Part shown: positions 1 through 8,210 of the stretch, one piece after another
Layout of the letters: every line of letters begins with the position of its first letter
Position numbering within the stretch: the stretch's first letter is position 1
Assembly: GCA_050257395.1 (NCBI GenBank)
Contig: JBLMWU010000341.1
Location: forward strand, 1 to 39,378
Source of the DNA: JAIRTY01 sp050257395
GTDB lineage: Bacteria; Actinomycetota; Actinomycetes; Streptosporangiales; Streptosporangiaceae
Length of the DNA: 39,378 nucleotides
Direction: 5' to 3'
Notes under the pieces: model-generated
Database searches by the model: none
What the model was told of the DNA's origin: nothing
Seen by the model: the letters and a program-made list of their open reading frames with translations, nothing else
Made by a program: the position numbers and the translations under genes

Positions 1-34
1 TGACGGGCCGCCCGTTACCGGGGAGCAGGACAGG

Positions 35-2443
35 GTGGCGGGCAACGGGTCCATGCCCTCCCGGCCCGTGCCTGCCCGCCCGCATCCCGGGCCGCAGCCT
101 GCTGCTCCCGGCGCTGACACGTCCCCTGACGAGCCCCCGGCAGGCGCCCCTGAGGAAGCCCCGGCCGGCCCTGCGGCCAGGCCTGCCTCAGCGGGGCCCA
201 CCGGCGGGGCCGGGGTACGCCGCCGGCTCGCCCGGCTGGGCGCACCCCGCGGCGGAGGGGTCAACCCGGTGCTGGAACCGCTGATCAAGACAGTCCGCGC
301 AACCCATCCCAAGGCCGACATCCGGCTCATCGAGCGTGCCTACGAGTCGGCTGCGCACTGGCACGCCGGGCAGAAGCGCAAGAGCGGCGACCCCTACATC
401 ACCCACCCGCTGGCTGTGGCGACCATCCTGGCCGAGCTGGGCATGAACCACGAGACCATCTGCGCGGCGCTGCTGCACGACACGGTCGAGGACACCGACT
501 ACACCCTGGACGCGCTGCGGCAGGACTTCGGCGAGGACGTCGCCGCCCTGGTAGACGGTGTCACCAAGCTGGACAAGGTCAAGTACGGCGAGGCCGCCGA
601 GGCCGAGACCGTGCGCAAGATGGTGGTCGCGATGTCCCGCGACATCCGCGTCCTGGTCATCAAGCTCGCCGACCGGCTGCACAACATGCGCACGCTGCGG
701 TACCTGCCGCGGGAGAAGCAGGAGCGCAAGTCACGCGAGGTGCTGGAGATCTTCGCGCCGCTCGCGCACCGGCTCGGCATGAACACCATCAAGTGGGAGC
801 TCGAGGACCTGGCGTTCGCCACCCTGTACCCGAAGCGCTACGACGAGATCGCCCGGCTGGTGTCCGAGCGGGCCCCGCGCCGGGACCTGTTCCTGCAGGA
901 GGTCATCGAGGAGGTCTCGGCCGACCTGCGCGCCGCCAAGGTCAAGGCCACGGTGACCGGGCGGCCGAAGCACTACTACTCCGTCTACCAGAAGATGATC
1001 GCCCGCAACGTGGGCTTCGACGACATCTACGACCTGGTCGGCATCCGCATCCTGGTCGATACGGTCCGCGACTGCTACGCGGCGCTCGGGACGGTCCACG
1101 CCCGCTGGAACCCGGTGCCGGGGCGGTTCAAGGACTACATCGCGATGCCCAAGTTCAACATGTACCAGTCGCTGCACACCACTGTGATCGGCCCCGAGGG
1201 CAAGCCGGTCGAGCTGCAGATCAGGACCTGGGGCATGCACCGGCGGTCGGAGTACGGGGTCGCCGCGCACTGGAAGTACAAGGAGGAGACGGTCGTCGGC
1301 GGCGGCCGCGGCGGCAAGCCGGGCACCACCGACATGGCCTGGCTGCGGCAGCTGGTGGACTGGCAGCGGGAGACCGCGGACCCGGCCGAGTTCCTGGAGT
1401 CGCTGCGCTTCGACCTGGGCGCCGCTGAGGTGTACGTGTTCACCCCGCGCGGCGAGGTGATCGCGCTGCCGCAGGGCGCCACCCCGGTGGACTTCGCCTA
1501 CGCGATCCACACCGAGGTCGGGCACCGGACGATCGGCGCCCGGGTCAACGGGCGCCTGGTCGCGCTGGAGAGCACCCTCGACAACGGCGACACCGTCGAG
1601 ATCTTCACCTCCAAGGCGCAGGACGCGGCGCCCAGCCGGGACTGGCTGACCTTCGTCAAGAGCGCCCGGGCCCGCAACAAGATCCGGCACTGGTTCTCCA
1701 AGGAGCGCCGGGAGGCCGCGGCCGAGGCGGGCAAGACCGCCATCGCCCGCACCGTGCGCAAGCAGGGCCTGCCGCTGCAGCGGCTGGCGACCGCTGACAC
1801 GCTGCTCGCCCTGGCCACGGAGATGCGCTACCCCGACCTGTCGGCGCTGTACGCGGCCGTGGGGGAGGGTCACGTCAGCGCCCAGTCGGTGGTCGCCAGG
1901 CTGGTCCAGTCCGCGGGCGGCATCGCCGGCGCGGAAGAGGACCTGGCCGAAGCGACCATGCCCACCCGCGCGCCGCGCCCGCGGCCCGCCGGGGACCCGG
2001 GCGTGGTGGTGGAAGGATCCGCCGACGTGTGGGCGCGGCTGTCCCGCTGCTGCACCCCGGTACCAGGCGACGAGATCACCGGGTTCGTCACCCGCGGGCA
2101 CGGCGTGTCCGTGCACCGGGCCAACTGCGTCAACCTGCGCCACCTGGTGGACTCCGAACCCGAGCGGCTGGTCCCGGTGCGCTGGTCGCCCACGGAAGAC
2201 TCGCTGTTCCTGGTCGCCATCCAGGTGGAGGCGCTGGACCGGACCGGCCTGCTGTCCGACGTCACCCGGGCCATCTCCGACCAGCACGTGAACATCCTGT
2301 CGGCCACGGTCAGCACCACCCGGGACCGGGTCGCCGTCAGCAAGTTCACCTTCGAGATGGGCGACGCCAAGCACCTCGGCCACGTGCTGCGCGCGGTGCG
2401 CGCCATCGACGGCGTCTACGACGTCTACCGCGTCACCAACTGA
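35..2443 (+). CDS. relA: Bifunctional (p)ppGpp synthetase/hydrolase (RSH family)
   Basis: Cytosolic stringent-response enzyme that makes and hydrolyses (p)ppGpp. 802 aa. Domains in order: a Pro/Ala-rich, probably disordered N-terminal tail (about 1-75), an HD hydrolase domain with HDTVED at 148-153, the synthetase domain with RFKD at 364-367 and YQSLHTTV just after, TGS (about 430-500, VYVFTPRGEVIALP), a helical/zinc-finger region with RCCTPVPGD, and a C-terminal ACT domain (ALDRTGLLSDVTRAISD). In this family the RXKD form of the synthetase motif marks bifunctional Rel enzymes, while EXDD marks synthetase-only RelA. Together with the intact HD motif this predicts both activities. GTG start; an ATG at 53 is possible because the tail is not conserved. 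Faces the DUF349 gene tail to tail. The upstream neighbour lies outside the window. Confidence 0.96.
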   Translation: MAGNGSMPSRPVPARPHPGPQPAAPGADTSPDEPPAGAPEEAPAGPAARPASAGPTGGAGVRRRLARLGAPRGGGVNPVLEPLIKTVRATHPKADIRLIERAYESAAHWHAGQKRKSGDPYITHPLAVATILAELGMNHETICAALLHDTVEDTDYTLDALRQDFGEDVAALVDGVTKLDKVKYGEAAEAETVRKMVVAMSRDIRVLVIKLADRLHNMRTLRYLPREKQERKSREVLEIFAPLAHRLGMNTIKWELEDLAFATLYPKRYDEIARLVSERAPRRDLFLQEVIEEVSADLRAAKVKATVTGRPKHYYSVYQKMIARNVGFDDIYDLVGIRILVDTVRDCYAALGTVHARWNPVPGRFKDYIAMPKFNMYQSLHTTVIGPEGKPVELQIRTWGMHRRSEYGVAAHWKYKEETVVGGGRGGKPGTTDMAWLRQLVDWQRETADPAEFLESLRFDLGAAEVYVFTPRGEVIALPQGATPVDFAYAIHTEVGHRTIGARVNGRLVALESTLDNGDTVEIFTSKAQDAAPSRDWLTFVKSARARNKIRHWFSKERREAAAEAGKTAIARTVRKQGLPLQRLATADTLLALATEMRYPDLSALYAAVGEGHVSAQSVVARLVQSAGGIAGAEEDLAEATMPTRAPRPRPAGDPGVVVEGSADVWARLSRCCTPVPGDEITGFVTRGHGVSVHRANCVNLRHLVDSEPERLVPVRWSPTEDSLFLVAIQVEALDRTGLLSDVTRAISDQHVNILSATVSTTRDRVAVSKFTFEMGDAKHLGHVLRAVRAIDGVYDVYRVTN

Positions 2444-2444
2444 C

Positions 2445-2459
2445 CGCCCGCCGGGGGCG
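2445..2459. terminator. Short hairpin between convergent rel and DUF349 genes
   Basis: The 25-bp gap between two convergent stop codons holds a CGCCC/GGGCG stem with a 5-nt loop and no T-tract. It could serve both strands as a weak GC-type terminator. Support is structural only. Confidence 0.35.
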
Positions 2460-2468
2460 CGGTAACGG

Positions 2469-3707
2469 TCAGCCGGAGAACTCGTTCAGGGTCCGCTCGG
2501 CCTCGGCGAGCCAGGACCGGCGGGCGTCCAGCGCCTCCTGCGCATCCCGGGCGGCGCGCTCGTCACCGCGGGCCTGTGCCTTGGCGAGCCGATCCTCCAG
2601 CCCGGCGATCGCGGTCTGAAGCTGCTCCACCGCGCCGCGGGCACGGGCTGCCGCCTCGGGGTTGGTGCGCCGCCACTGGGCGTCCTCGGCCTTGCGCACC
2701 GCGTCCTCGATCTTCCGCAGGCCCTGCTCCAGCCGGTCGTGCGCCTCGCGGGGGACCGGCCCCGCCTGCTCCCACCGTTCGTGGATGCCCCGCAGGGCCG
2801 AGCGGGCCGCCCGCACGTCGCTCACCGGCAGCAGCTTGCCCGCCTCGTCCAGGAGCTGGGTCTTGACCTCGGCATGCTGGCGCATCTCGGCGGTCTTGGC
2901 CGAGTACACCTCCGAGCGGGCCTGAAAGAAGGTGTCCTGCGCCGCCTTGAACCGCCCCCACAGCTCGTCCTCCTCGGCGCGCCCGGCCCGGCCCGCGGCC
3001 TTCCACTGCCGCATCAGGTCGCGGAACGCCGCCGCGGTCGCCGCCCAGTCGGTCGAGGACGCCAGCGACTCGGCGTCCACGACCAGCTTCTCCTTGCGGG
3101 CCCTGGCGACCTCCCGCTCCTCGGTCAGCTCCGCGAAGTAGGCCTTGCGGCGCTTGTTGAAGGCGTTGCGGGCGGCGGACAGCCGCTTCCACAGCACCGC
3201 CTCGACCGCCCGGTCCGCGCGGGGTGCGGCCTTCCACTCCTCCAGCAGCTGCCGCAGCCGCTCGCCAGCGTTCTTCCAGTGGGTCGCCTCGGCCGCGATG
3301 CGCTCAGCCTCGGCCACGATGCGCTCCTTGACCTCCCTGGCCTCGGTCCGGGCGTGATCGCGGGCGGCGCGCACCTCCTCGCGGCGGTGGTCGACCTTCC
3401 CGGCGATCGCGTCGAGCCGGGTGCGCAGCGAGTCGAGGTCCCCGATCGCATGCGCGTCGGTCACCGCCTCGCGCAGCCGCTCGATCGCCGTCGCCGCCTG
3501 CGCCGGGGACAGGTCGGTGGTGGTGAGGCGCTGCTCCAGCAGGCCCACCTCGGTCGACAGGGACTCGAACTTGCGCCGGTAGAAAGCGAGCGCCTCCTCG
3601 GGGGTGCCAGCCTGCCAGGAGCCGATCACCCGCTCGCCCTCGGCAGTGCGCACGTAGACCGTGCCGTCGGCGTCAACCCTGCCCCACGGATCGTTGGCGG
3701 TGCTCAC
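2469..3707 (-). CDS. DUF349 domain coiled-coil protein
   Basis: 412-aa, highly charged, mostly helical cytosolic protein with repeated DUF349-type helices, e.g. LWKRLSAARNAFNKRRKAYF and LWGRFKAAQDTFFQARSEVY. A short beta-like N-terminus (DPWGRVDADGTVYVRTAEGE) precedes the coiled coil, as in other actinobacterial members. GTG start with an excellent Shine-Dalgarno (CAGGAGGTTA read on the minus strand) 6-7 nt upstream. It lies 42 nt downstream of the cyclophilin gene on the same strand, so the two are probably co-transcribed. The same neighbours (rel, DUF349, cyclophilin, metallo-hydrolase) occur together in other actinobacteria. Molecular role is not established; I would not assign one beyond the domain. 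Confidence 0.88.
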   Translation of the reverse strand: MSTANDPWGRVDADGTVYVRTAEGERVIGSWQAGTPEEALAFYRRKFESLSTEVGLLEQRLTTTDLSPAQAATAIERLREAVTDAHAIGDLDSLRTRLDAIAGKVDHRREEVRAARDHARTEAREVKERIVAEAERIAAEATHWKNAGERLRQLLEEWKAAPRADRAVEAVLWKRLSAARNAFNKRRKAYFAELTEEREVARARKEKLVVDAESLASSTDWAATAAAFRDLMRQWKAAGRAGRAEEDELWGRFKAAQDTFFQARSEVYSAKTAEMRQHAEVKTQLLDEAGKLLPVSDVRAARSALRGIHERWEQAGPVPREAHDRLEQGLRKIEDAVRKAEDAQWRRTNPEAAARARGAVEQLQTAIAGLEDRLAKAQARGDERAARDAQEALDARRSWLAEAERTLNEFSG

Positions 3708-3749
3708 CGCTAACCTCCTGCTCAGCCCTGACCCTGATGCTGCGGCGGA

Positions 3750-4502
3750 TCAGGTCTTCTTGATAGTGACGCTCTCGATGACGACCTTGTCCTTCGGGTG
3801 GCCGTCACCGTTGCCGTTGGCGTTGTCCGTGCCCGCCTTGGCCACATTCTGGATGATTCCCAGTCCCTTGACGACCTTCCCGAACGGGGTGTAGTTGGCC
3901 TGGAGGGTCGAATTGCGGTAGACGATGAAGAACTGGCTCCCGTTGGTCCCCGGGCCGGAGTTCGCCATGGCGAGCGTGCCGGCCGTGTACCGGGCCCCGG
4001 TCAGGTTCTCGTCGGCGAACTTGTAGCCCGGGCCGCCGCTGCCGGTGCCGGTCGGGTCCCCGCACTGCAGCACGTAGATGCCGGAGGTGGTCAGCCGGTG
4101 GCAGCTGGTCGTGCTGAAGAAGTGGCTGGCGGCCAGGTAGGTGAACGAGTTCACGGTGCAGGGAGCCGCGGCGCCCTGCAGGTCGGCCACGATCGGGCCG
4201 CGGTTGGTGGTGATGGTGGCCTGGTAGGACGCGCCGGTCGCGGCCGCGGGCGGCCTGCCCACTGGCCGGGCGGCCTTGCCGCTGGCCGTGTAGGTGCAGT
4301 GCTTCGTCCCAGCCGCCGCCGGCGTGCCGCCGCCGGTGCCGAAGAGGAAGTAGCCTCCCGTGCCGAGCCCGACCACGGCGCAGCAGATGACCGCGATGAG
4401 CAGTCCCCGCCGCCACCGCCGGGTCCGCTCCACCCGCCTGGCCTGCTGGCGCAGCAGGCGCTCACGGGCGAGCCTGCGCTGGCGTTCCTTCTTCCCCGCC
4501 AC
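3750..4502 (-). CDS. Membrane-anchored cyclophilin-type peptidyl-prolyl isomerase
   Basis: Predicted prolyl cis-trans isomerase acting outside the membrane. About 250 aa: a basic cytoplasmic N-terminus (KKERQRRLARERLLRQQARR), one transmembrane segment (GLLIAVICCAVVGLGTGGYF, residues ~33-55), a Gly/Ala/Pro linker, then a cyclophilin domain with the hallmark NGSQFFIVY and the CHRL segment matching the usual FHR active site. Start choice: a GTG at 4511 directly abuts the AAGGAGG Shine-Dalgarno and cannot be used well. The in-frame GTG at 4502 sits 9 nt from it and is preferred. First gene of a two-gene minus-strand operon with the DUF349 gene. Divergent from the metallo-hydrolase gene across a 180-bp gap. 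Confidence 0.92.
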   Translation of the reverse strand: MAGKKERQRRLARERLLRQQARRVERTRRWRRGLLIAVICCAVVGLGTGGYFLFGTGGGTPAAAGTKHCTYTASGKAARPVGRPPAAATGASYQATITTNRGPIVADLQGAAAPCTVNSFTYLAASHFFSTTSCHRLTTSGIYVLQCGDPTGTGSGGPGYKFADENLTGARYTAGTLAMANSGPGTNGSQFFIVYRNSTLQANYTPFGKVVKGLGIIQNVAKAGTDNANGNGDGHPKDKVVIESVTIKKT

Positions 4503-4683
4503 GCCTGCCACCCTCCTTGCATCCGGCGTTGCTTTCCCTGGTCAGCGAAACTTCGCGAATGGTACCCGGGAAGTGGCCTGATGTGAGGGCCCTGTTATCG
4601 GTTCGTCGCGAGGCTGTGCACCTCGGTAGCCTGTACGGGCAGCGCCCGCTGCCGGTGCCCACGTCCCCAGGGGAGGACCAGCC

Positions 4684-5382
4684 GTGCTGATCGCCGGGTT
4701 CCCGGCTGGCTCGTTCGCCACCAACTGTTACGTCGTGGCGCCCGGTCCAGGCTCCGAGTGCGTCATCATCGACCCAGGCCAGGACGCTGAGCCGGGCATC
4801 GCGGAGGTACTCGCGGAGCACCGGCTGAAGCCGGCGGCGGTGGTGCTGACCCACGGCCACATCGACCACATCTGGTCGGTGGCGCCGGTCTGCGGTGCCC
4901 AGGGCATCCCGGCCTACATCCATCCCGATGACCGGGCCCTGCTCTCGGATCCGGCCCGCGGGCTGTCCCTGGGGCCGGGCCAGCAGCTGTTCGGCGGCCT
5001 GACCTTCAGCGAGCCCGACGACGTCGCCGAGCTCGCCGATGGCATGACCCTGCGGCTGGCCGGGGTGGAACTGGTGGTCAGCCACGCGCCGGGGCACACC
5101 CCGGGGTCGGTCACGTTCCAGCTGCCCGAGGGCCCCCTGTTCTCCGGTGACCTGCTGTTCGCCGGCTCCATCGGCCGGACCGACCTGCCCGGCGGCGACT
5201 ACCCCACCATCCTGGCGAGCCTGGCGCGGGTGTGCCTGCCGCTGCCGGACGAGACCCCGGTGCTGCCGGGCCACGGGCCGGACACGACCATCGGCGCCGA
5301 GCGCGCGGGCAACCCCTTCCTGGCTGACCTGGTGCCCGGGCGGCCCGGCCCGGCGGCTGGCCGCGGCCGGCCCGGATTGTGA
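4684..5382 (+). CDS. Metallo-beta-lactamase-fold hydrolase, glyoxalase II-like
   Basis: 232-aa zinc hydrolase of the hydroxyacylglutathione-hydrolase-like (YcbL) branch. Metal ligands are visible in order: THGHIDH (His57, His59, Asp61, His62), the His of APGHTPGS, the Asp of FSGDLLF and the His of LPGHGPDT. It lacks the C-terminal domain of classical glyoxalase II, so a general thiolester hydrolase is more likely. GTG start supported by AGGGGAGGA about 8 nt upstream. It ends 21 nt before aspS and is probably co-transcribed with it. In many actinobacteria hisS follows this gene; here aspS follows directly. Confidence 0.9.
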   Translation: MLIAGFPAGSFATNCYVVAPGPGSECVIIDPGQDAEPGIAEVLAEHRLKPAAVVLTHGHIDHIWSVAPVCGAQGIPAYIHPDDRALLSDPARGLSLGPGQQLFGGLTFSEPDDVAELADGMTLRLAGVELVVSHAPGHTPGSVTFQLPEGPLFSGDLLFAGSIGRTDLPGGDYPTILASLARVCLPLPDETPVLPGHGPDTTIGAERAGNPFLADLVPGRPGPAAGRGRPGL

Positions 5383-5403
5383 CGAAAGAGGCGGAAACTC
5401 CAG

Positions 5404-7173
5404 ATGATCCGTACCCACGAGGCGGGGACCCTGCGCCCGGCCCAGGCGGGCGAGACCGTGACGCTGGCCGGCTGGGTGGCCCGGCGGCGTGACCACGGGG
5501 GCGTGGTCTTCATCGACCTGCGCGACGCCAGCGGCGTGGTCCAGGTCGTGTTCCGCGGCGACGGGGAGGACCGGCCGGAGCACGCCCTGCGGGCCGAGTT
5601 CTGCATCCTGGTGACCGGCGAGGTGCGGATCAGGCCGGAGGGCAACGAGAACCCCGAGCTGCCCACCGGCGCCGTCGAGGTGGCCGCCACCGGCCTGGAA
5701 GTGCTGGCTGAGGCGGACGCCCTGCCGTTCCCGATCGAGGGCGGCCCGGAGCTCAACGAGGACATCCGGCTGCGGTACCGGTACCTGGACATCCGGCGGC
5801 AGGACACCGCCGCCGCGCTCCGGCTCCGCTCGGACGCCAGCTACCTGGTCGGCGACGTGATGCGCGAGCACCGGTTCGTCAACGTGGAGACGCCCTACCT
5901 GACCCGCTCCACCCCGGAGGGGGCGCGCGACTTCGTGGTGCCGGTCCGGCTGCGCCCGGGCTCCTGGTACGCGCTGCCGCAGTCGCCGCAGCTGTTCAAG
6001 CAGCTGCTGATGGTGGCCGGGATGGAGCGCTACTACCAGCTGGCCCGCTGCTTCCGGGACGAGGACTTCCGGGCCGACCGGCAGCCGGAGTTCACCCAGA
6101 TCGACATCGAGATGAGCTTTGTCACCCGCGAGGACATCATCGGGGTGTCCGAGGGCCTGATCGGCCGGCTGTGGGCGGAGCTGGCCGGCTACCGGATCCC
6201 GCGGCCGATCCCGCGGATGACCTACGCCGAGGCCATGCGCCGGTTCGGGTCGGACAAGCCGGACCTGCGGTTCGGCTGCGAGCTTGCGGACCTGACCAGC
6301 TACTTCGCCCAGACCTCGTTCCGGGTCTTCCAGGCCCCGCACGTCGGTGCGGTGGTCATGCCGGGCGGCGCCGGCCAGACCCGGCGGGAACTGGACGGCT
6401 GGCAGGAGTGGGCCCGCGCCCGCGGCGCCCGCGGCCTCGCCTACGTGCTGATCGGCGCGGACGGGACGGTCTCCGACAGCGGGCCGGTCGCGCGGCACCT
6501 GTCCGACGCGGAGCGGGCCGGGCTGCCCGCGGCTGCCGCGGCGGGCGCCGGGGACTGCGTGTTCTTCGCCGCCGGCCCGCCCGCCGCCGCCCGCCAGCTG
6601 CTCGGCGCGGCCCGGCTGGAGATCGGGCATCGCCTGGGCCTGATCGACCCGGACGCCTGGGAGTTCCTCTGGGTGGTGGACGCGCCGCTGTTCGAGGAGG
6701 ACGGCGAAGGCGGCTGGACCGCGGTGCACCATCCCTTCACGGCGCCGCTGCCGGAGTGGGCGGACAAGTTCGCCAGCCAGCCCGGCGAGGCCCTCGCCGA
6801 CGCCTACGACCTGGTGCTCAACGGGACCGAGATCGGCGGCGGGTCGCTGCGCATCCACCGGCCGGACGTGCAGGAGCGGGTCTTCGGGGTGATCGGGCTC
6901 TCCCAGGAGCAGGCCCGCTCCCAGTTCGGGTTCCTGCTGGACGCGCTGCGGTTCGGGCCGCCGCCGCACGGCGGCATCGCCTTCGGCTGGGACCGGCTGC
7001 TGATGCTGCTGGGCGGGCGGGACTCCATCCGCGACGTCATCGCCTTCCCCAAGGCCGCATCCGGGCTGGACCCGCTGACCGGCGCCCCCACCCCGATCAC
7101 CCCGGCGCAGCGCAAGGAAGCCGGCATCGACGTGCCCGCCGCCAGCGGGCCGCCCGCCGCCCCCGGCGCCTGA
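5404..7173 (+). CDS. aspS: Aspartyl-tRNA synthetase (probably non-discriminating, Asp/Asn)
   Basis: 589-aa class II bacterial-type AspRS. N-terminal OB-fold anticodon domain (VTLAGWVARRRDHGG), a catalytic core with motif 2 (FRDEDFRADRQPEFTQIDIE) and motif 3 (GIAFGWDRLLMLLGG), with the GAD insertion domain between them. Length is normal for the bacterial type. Anticodon-domain residues His31 and Gly80 align with the His/Gly pair that marks non-discriminating enzymes in Pseudomonas work; E. coli, which discriminates, has Leu30 and Lys82. This AspRS may therefore also charge tRNA-Asn for GatCAB amidation, which is common in actinobacteria lacking AsnRS. ATG start with an AAAGAGG-like Shine-Dalgarno ~12 nt upstream. 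Confidence 0.96.
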   Translation: MIRTHEAGTLRPAQAGETVTLAGWVARRRDHGGVVFIDLRDASGVVQVVFRGDGEDRPEHALRAEFCILVTGEVRIRPEGNENPELPTGAVEVAATGLEVLAEADALPFPIEGGPELNEDIRLRYRYLDIRRQDTAAALRLRSDASYLVGDVMREHRFVNVETPYLTRSTPEGARDFVVPVRLRPGSWYALPQSPQLFKQLLMVAGMERYYQLARCFRDEDFRADRQPEFTQIDIEMSFVTREDIIGVSEGLIGRLWAELAGYRIPRPIPRMTYAEAMRRFGSDKPDLRFGCELADLTSYFAQTSFRVFQAPHVGAVVMPGGAGQTRRELDGWQEWARARGARGLAYVLIGADGTVSDSGPVARHLSDAERAGLPAAAAAGAGDCVFFAAGPPAAARQLLGAARLEIGHRLGLIDPDAWEFLWVVDAPLFEEDGEGGWTAVHHPFTAPLPEWADKFASQPGEALADAYDLVLNGTEIGGGSLRIHRPDVQERVFGVIGLSQEQARSQFGFLLDALRFGPPPHGGIAFGWDRLLMLLGGRDSIRDVIAFPKAASGLDPLTGAPTPITPAQRKEAGIDVPAASGPPAAPGA

Positions 7174-7189
7174 CGCCCGCCGCCGGGCG
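7174..7189. terminator. Hairpin between convergent aspS and MarR genes
   Basis: CGCCCG (7174-7179) pairs with CGGGCG (7184-7189) across a 4-nt loop, inside the 28-bp gap between two convergent genes. No T-tract. Could act bidirectionally. Confidence 0.45.
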
Positions 7190-7201
7190 GGGCCGCCGGG
7201 C

Positions 7202-7681
7202 TCAGTCCGCGCCGAACCAGCCGGGGACGTCCAGCCGGAACGTGCTGCCTGCCGTGAGGGTGCGCAGGTCGGCTTCGAGTGCGTGCAGGCGCTCCGGGCC
7301 GACCACGCCGGCCCAGCCGGCCCGCAGGTCGTCGAAGATGCGTGCGGACCGGACCAGGGCGTCGGTGCCGCGGCCGGTCAGCCGCACCACCTTGCGCCGG
7401 GCGTCGCGGTCATCTGGGCCGCGTTCGAGGTAGCCGAGGTGCTCCAGGGCGGCGATGGTCTTGCCCGCGGCCTGCTTGGAGATTCCCAGCCGGCGGCCGA
7501 GCTCGGCCGCGGTGGTGCCATCCGGGCCGATCGCCTGGAACACGAACCCGTGCAGCGGCCGCAGCGCCGGGTGCCCCTGCCGGGCCAGCTCGGCGTGCAG
7601 CGCGTCGATCAGCGTGCGGAAGCCCACGAAGAGCCGGATGGGCAGCTCGTAGCCAGGTGGTTCACTTGACACGATCGACAA
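7202..7681 (-). CDS. MarR-family transcriptional regulator
   Basis: Winged-helix repressor of about 156-159 aa. The recognition region reads TAAELGRRLGISKQAAGKTI, followed by the wing with the family-typical DDRDARRKVVRLT. Starts available are TTG at 7681 (used here) and GTG at 7672. Neither has a Shine-Dalgarno, and a minus-strand TATAGT (7690-7695) sits just upstream, so the transcript may be nearly leaderless. It is divergent from a cupin gene across two operator-like repeats, which suggests autoregulation and control of the cupin gene. The effector is unknown. The pair looks like an accessory insertion between the housekeeping genes aspS and rarA. Confidence 0.88.
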   Translation of the reverse strand: MSIVSSEPPGYELPIRLFVGFRTLIDALHAELARQGHPALRPLHGFVFQAIGPDGTTAAELGRRLGISKQAAGKTIAALEHLGYLERGPDDRDARRKVVRLTGRGTDALVRSARIFDDLRAGWAGVVGPERLHALEADLRTLTAGSTFRLDVPGWFGAD

Positions 7682-7697
7682 CCAGGTTAACTATATA
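7666..7697 (+). promoter_or_regulatory. Candidate promoter of the cupin gene
   Basis: TTGACA at 7666-7671 is followed by an AT-rich TAACTATATA segment (7688-7697) that can supply a -10 at a 16-18 bp spacing. The divergent strand has TATAGT at 7690-7695. One operator-like repeat lies in the spacer and the other just after the -10, a layout expected for repression. Confidence 0.5.
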
Positions 7698-7712
7698 GAC
7701 AACCATGTTGAC
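7677..7712. promoter_or_regulatory. Tandem MarR operator-like repeats
   Basis: GACAACCAGGTTAAC (7677-7691) and GACAACCATGTTGAC (7698-7712) are two imperfect palindromes of the same design. Each has 5 of 7 positions symmetric about a central A. They start exactly 21 bp apart, two turns of the helix, so two repressor dimers would sit on the same face. They fill the space between divergent MarR and cupin genes. Confidence 0.6.
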
Positions 7713-7731
7713 GATTTTAGGAGTACCCGCC

Positions 7732-8139
7732 GTGACTGTCATCCGCCACCCCGACTGCCGCCGGACCGAAACGCCCAACGCCGTCATGACCACGCTCGCC
7801 TCGCCCGGGCAGGGCGGCGCCGGGTGCGCGGTCTGGCGGGTCGACATGCGCCCGGGGCAGGCAGGGCCGCCGCACGCGGTGGACACCGAGCAGGTGTGGA
7901 CCGCGCTGGACGGCGGCGCGGCGGTCGCCCTGGGCGGGGACACGGTCACGCTCGCACCGGGGGACACCGTGATCATCCCCGCGGGGGAACCGCGCCAGGT
8001 GCGGGCGGACCCGGCGGCCGGGTTCGCCGCCATCGTGGTCGCCCCGCCCGGCACCCGGGCATGGGCCCTGGACAGCGCCGCCCCCGGTGCCCAGGCCGCG
8101 CCGGGCGCCGGCCCGGTCACCCCGGCCTGGACCGTCTGA
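7732..8139 (+). CDS. Small cupin-domain protein
   Basis: Single-domain cupin of 135 aa. The first cupin motif is partly visible (PPHAVDTEQVWTALDG, with His and Glu ligands), followed by the second-motif strand LAPGDTVIIPAGEPRQV. A possible ATG at 7705 lies inside the second operator-like repeat. The GTG at 7732 has TTAGGAG 8 nt upstream and is the better start. Divergent from the MarR regulator and probably its target. Such small cupins bind a metal and may be enzymes or sensors; the substrate cannot be told from sequence. Confidence 0.82.
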   Translation: MTVIRHPDCRRTETPNAVMTTLASPGQGGAGCAVWRVDMRPGQAGPPHAVDTEQVWTALDGGAAVALGGDTVTLAPGDTVIIPAGEPRQVRADPAAGFAAIVVAPPGTRAWALDSAAPGAQAAPGAGPVTPAWTV

Positions 8140-8197
8140 CCTCCCGCCGGGCCGGCTGCGGCGGCCGCGGGTGCGCCAGACGGTCGGAGCGGGCGGA

Positions 8198-8210
8198 TAC
8201 TGTCTGGTTG
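8198..8210 (+). promoter_or_regulatory. Leaderless promoter -10 of rarA
   Basis: TACTGT (8198-8203, a TANNNT -10 element) ends 6 nt before the GTG start at 8210. Transcription would begin at or next to the start codon. No Shine-Dalgarno is present. I see no convincing -35. Confidence 0.45.

Noticed and set aside
8087..8209. Longer N-terminus for RarA
   Set aside because: It overlaps the cupin gene, is Arg/Pro-rich, and precedes a leaderless-type -10.
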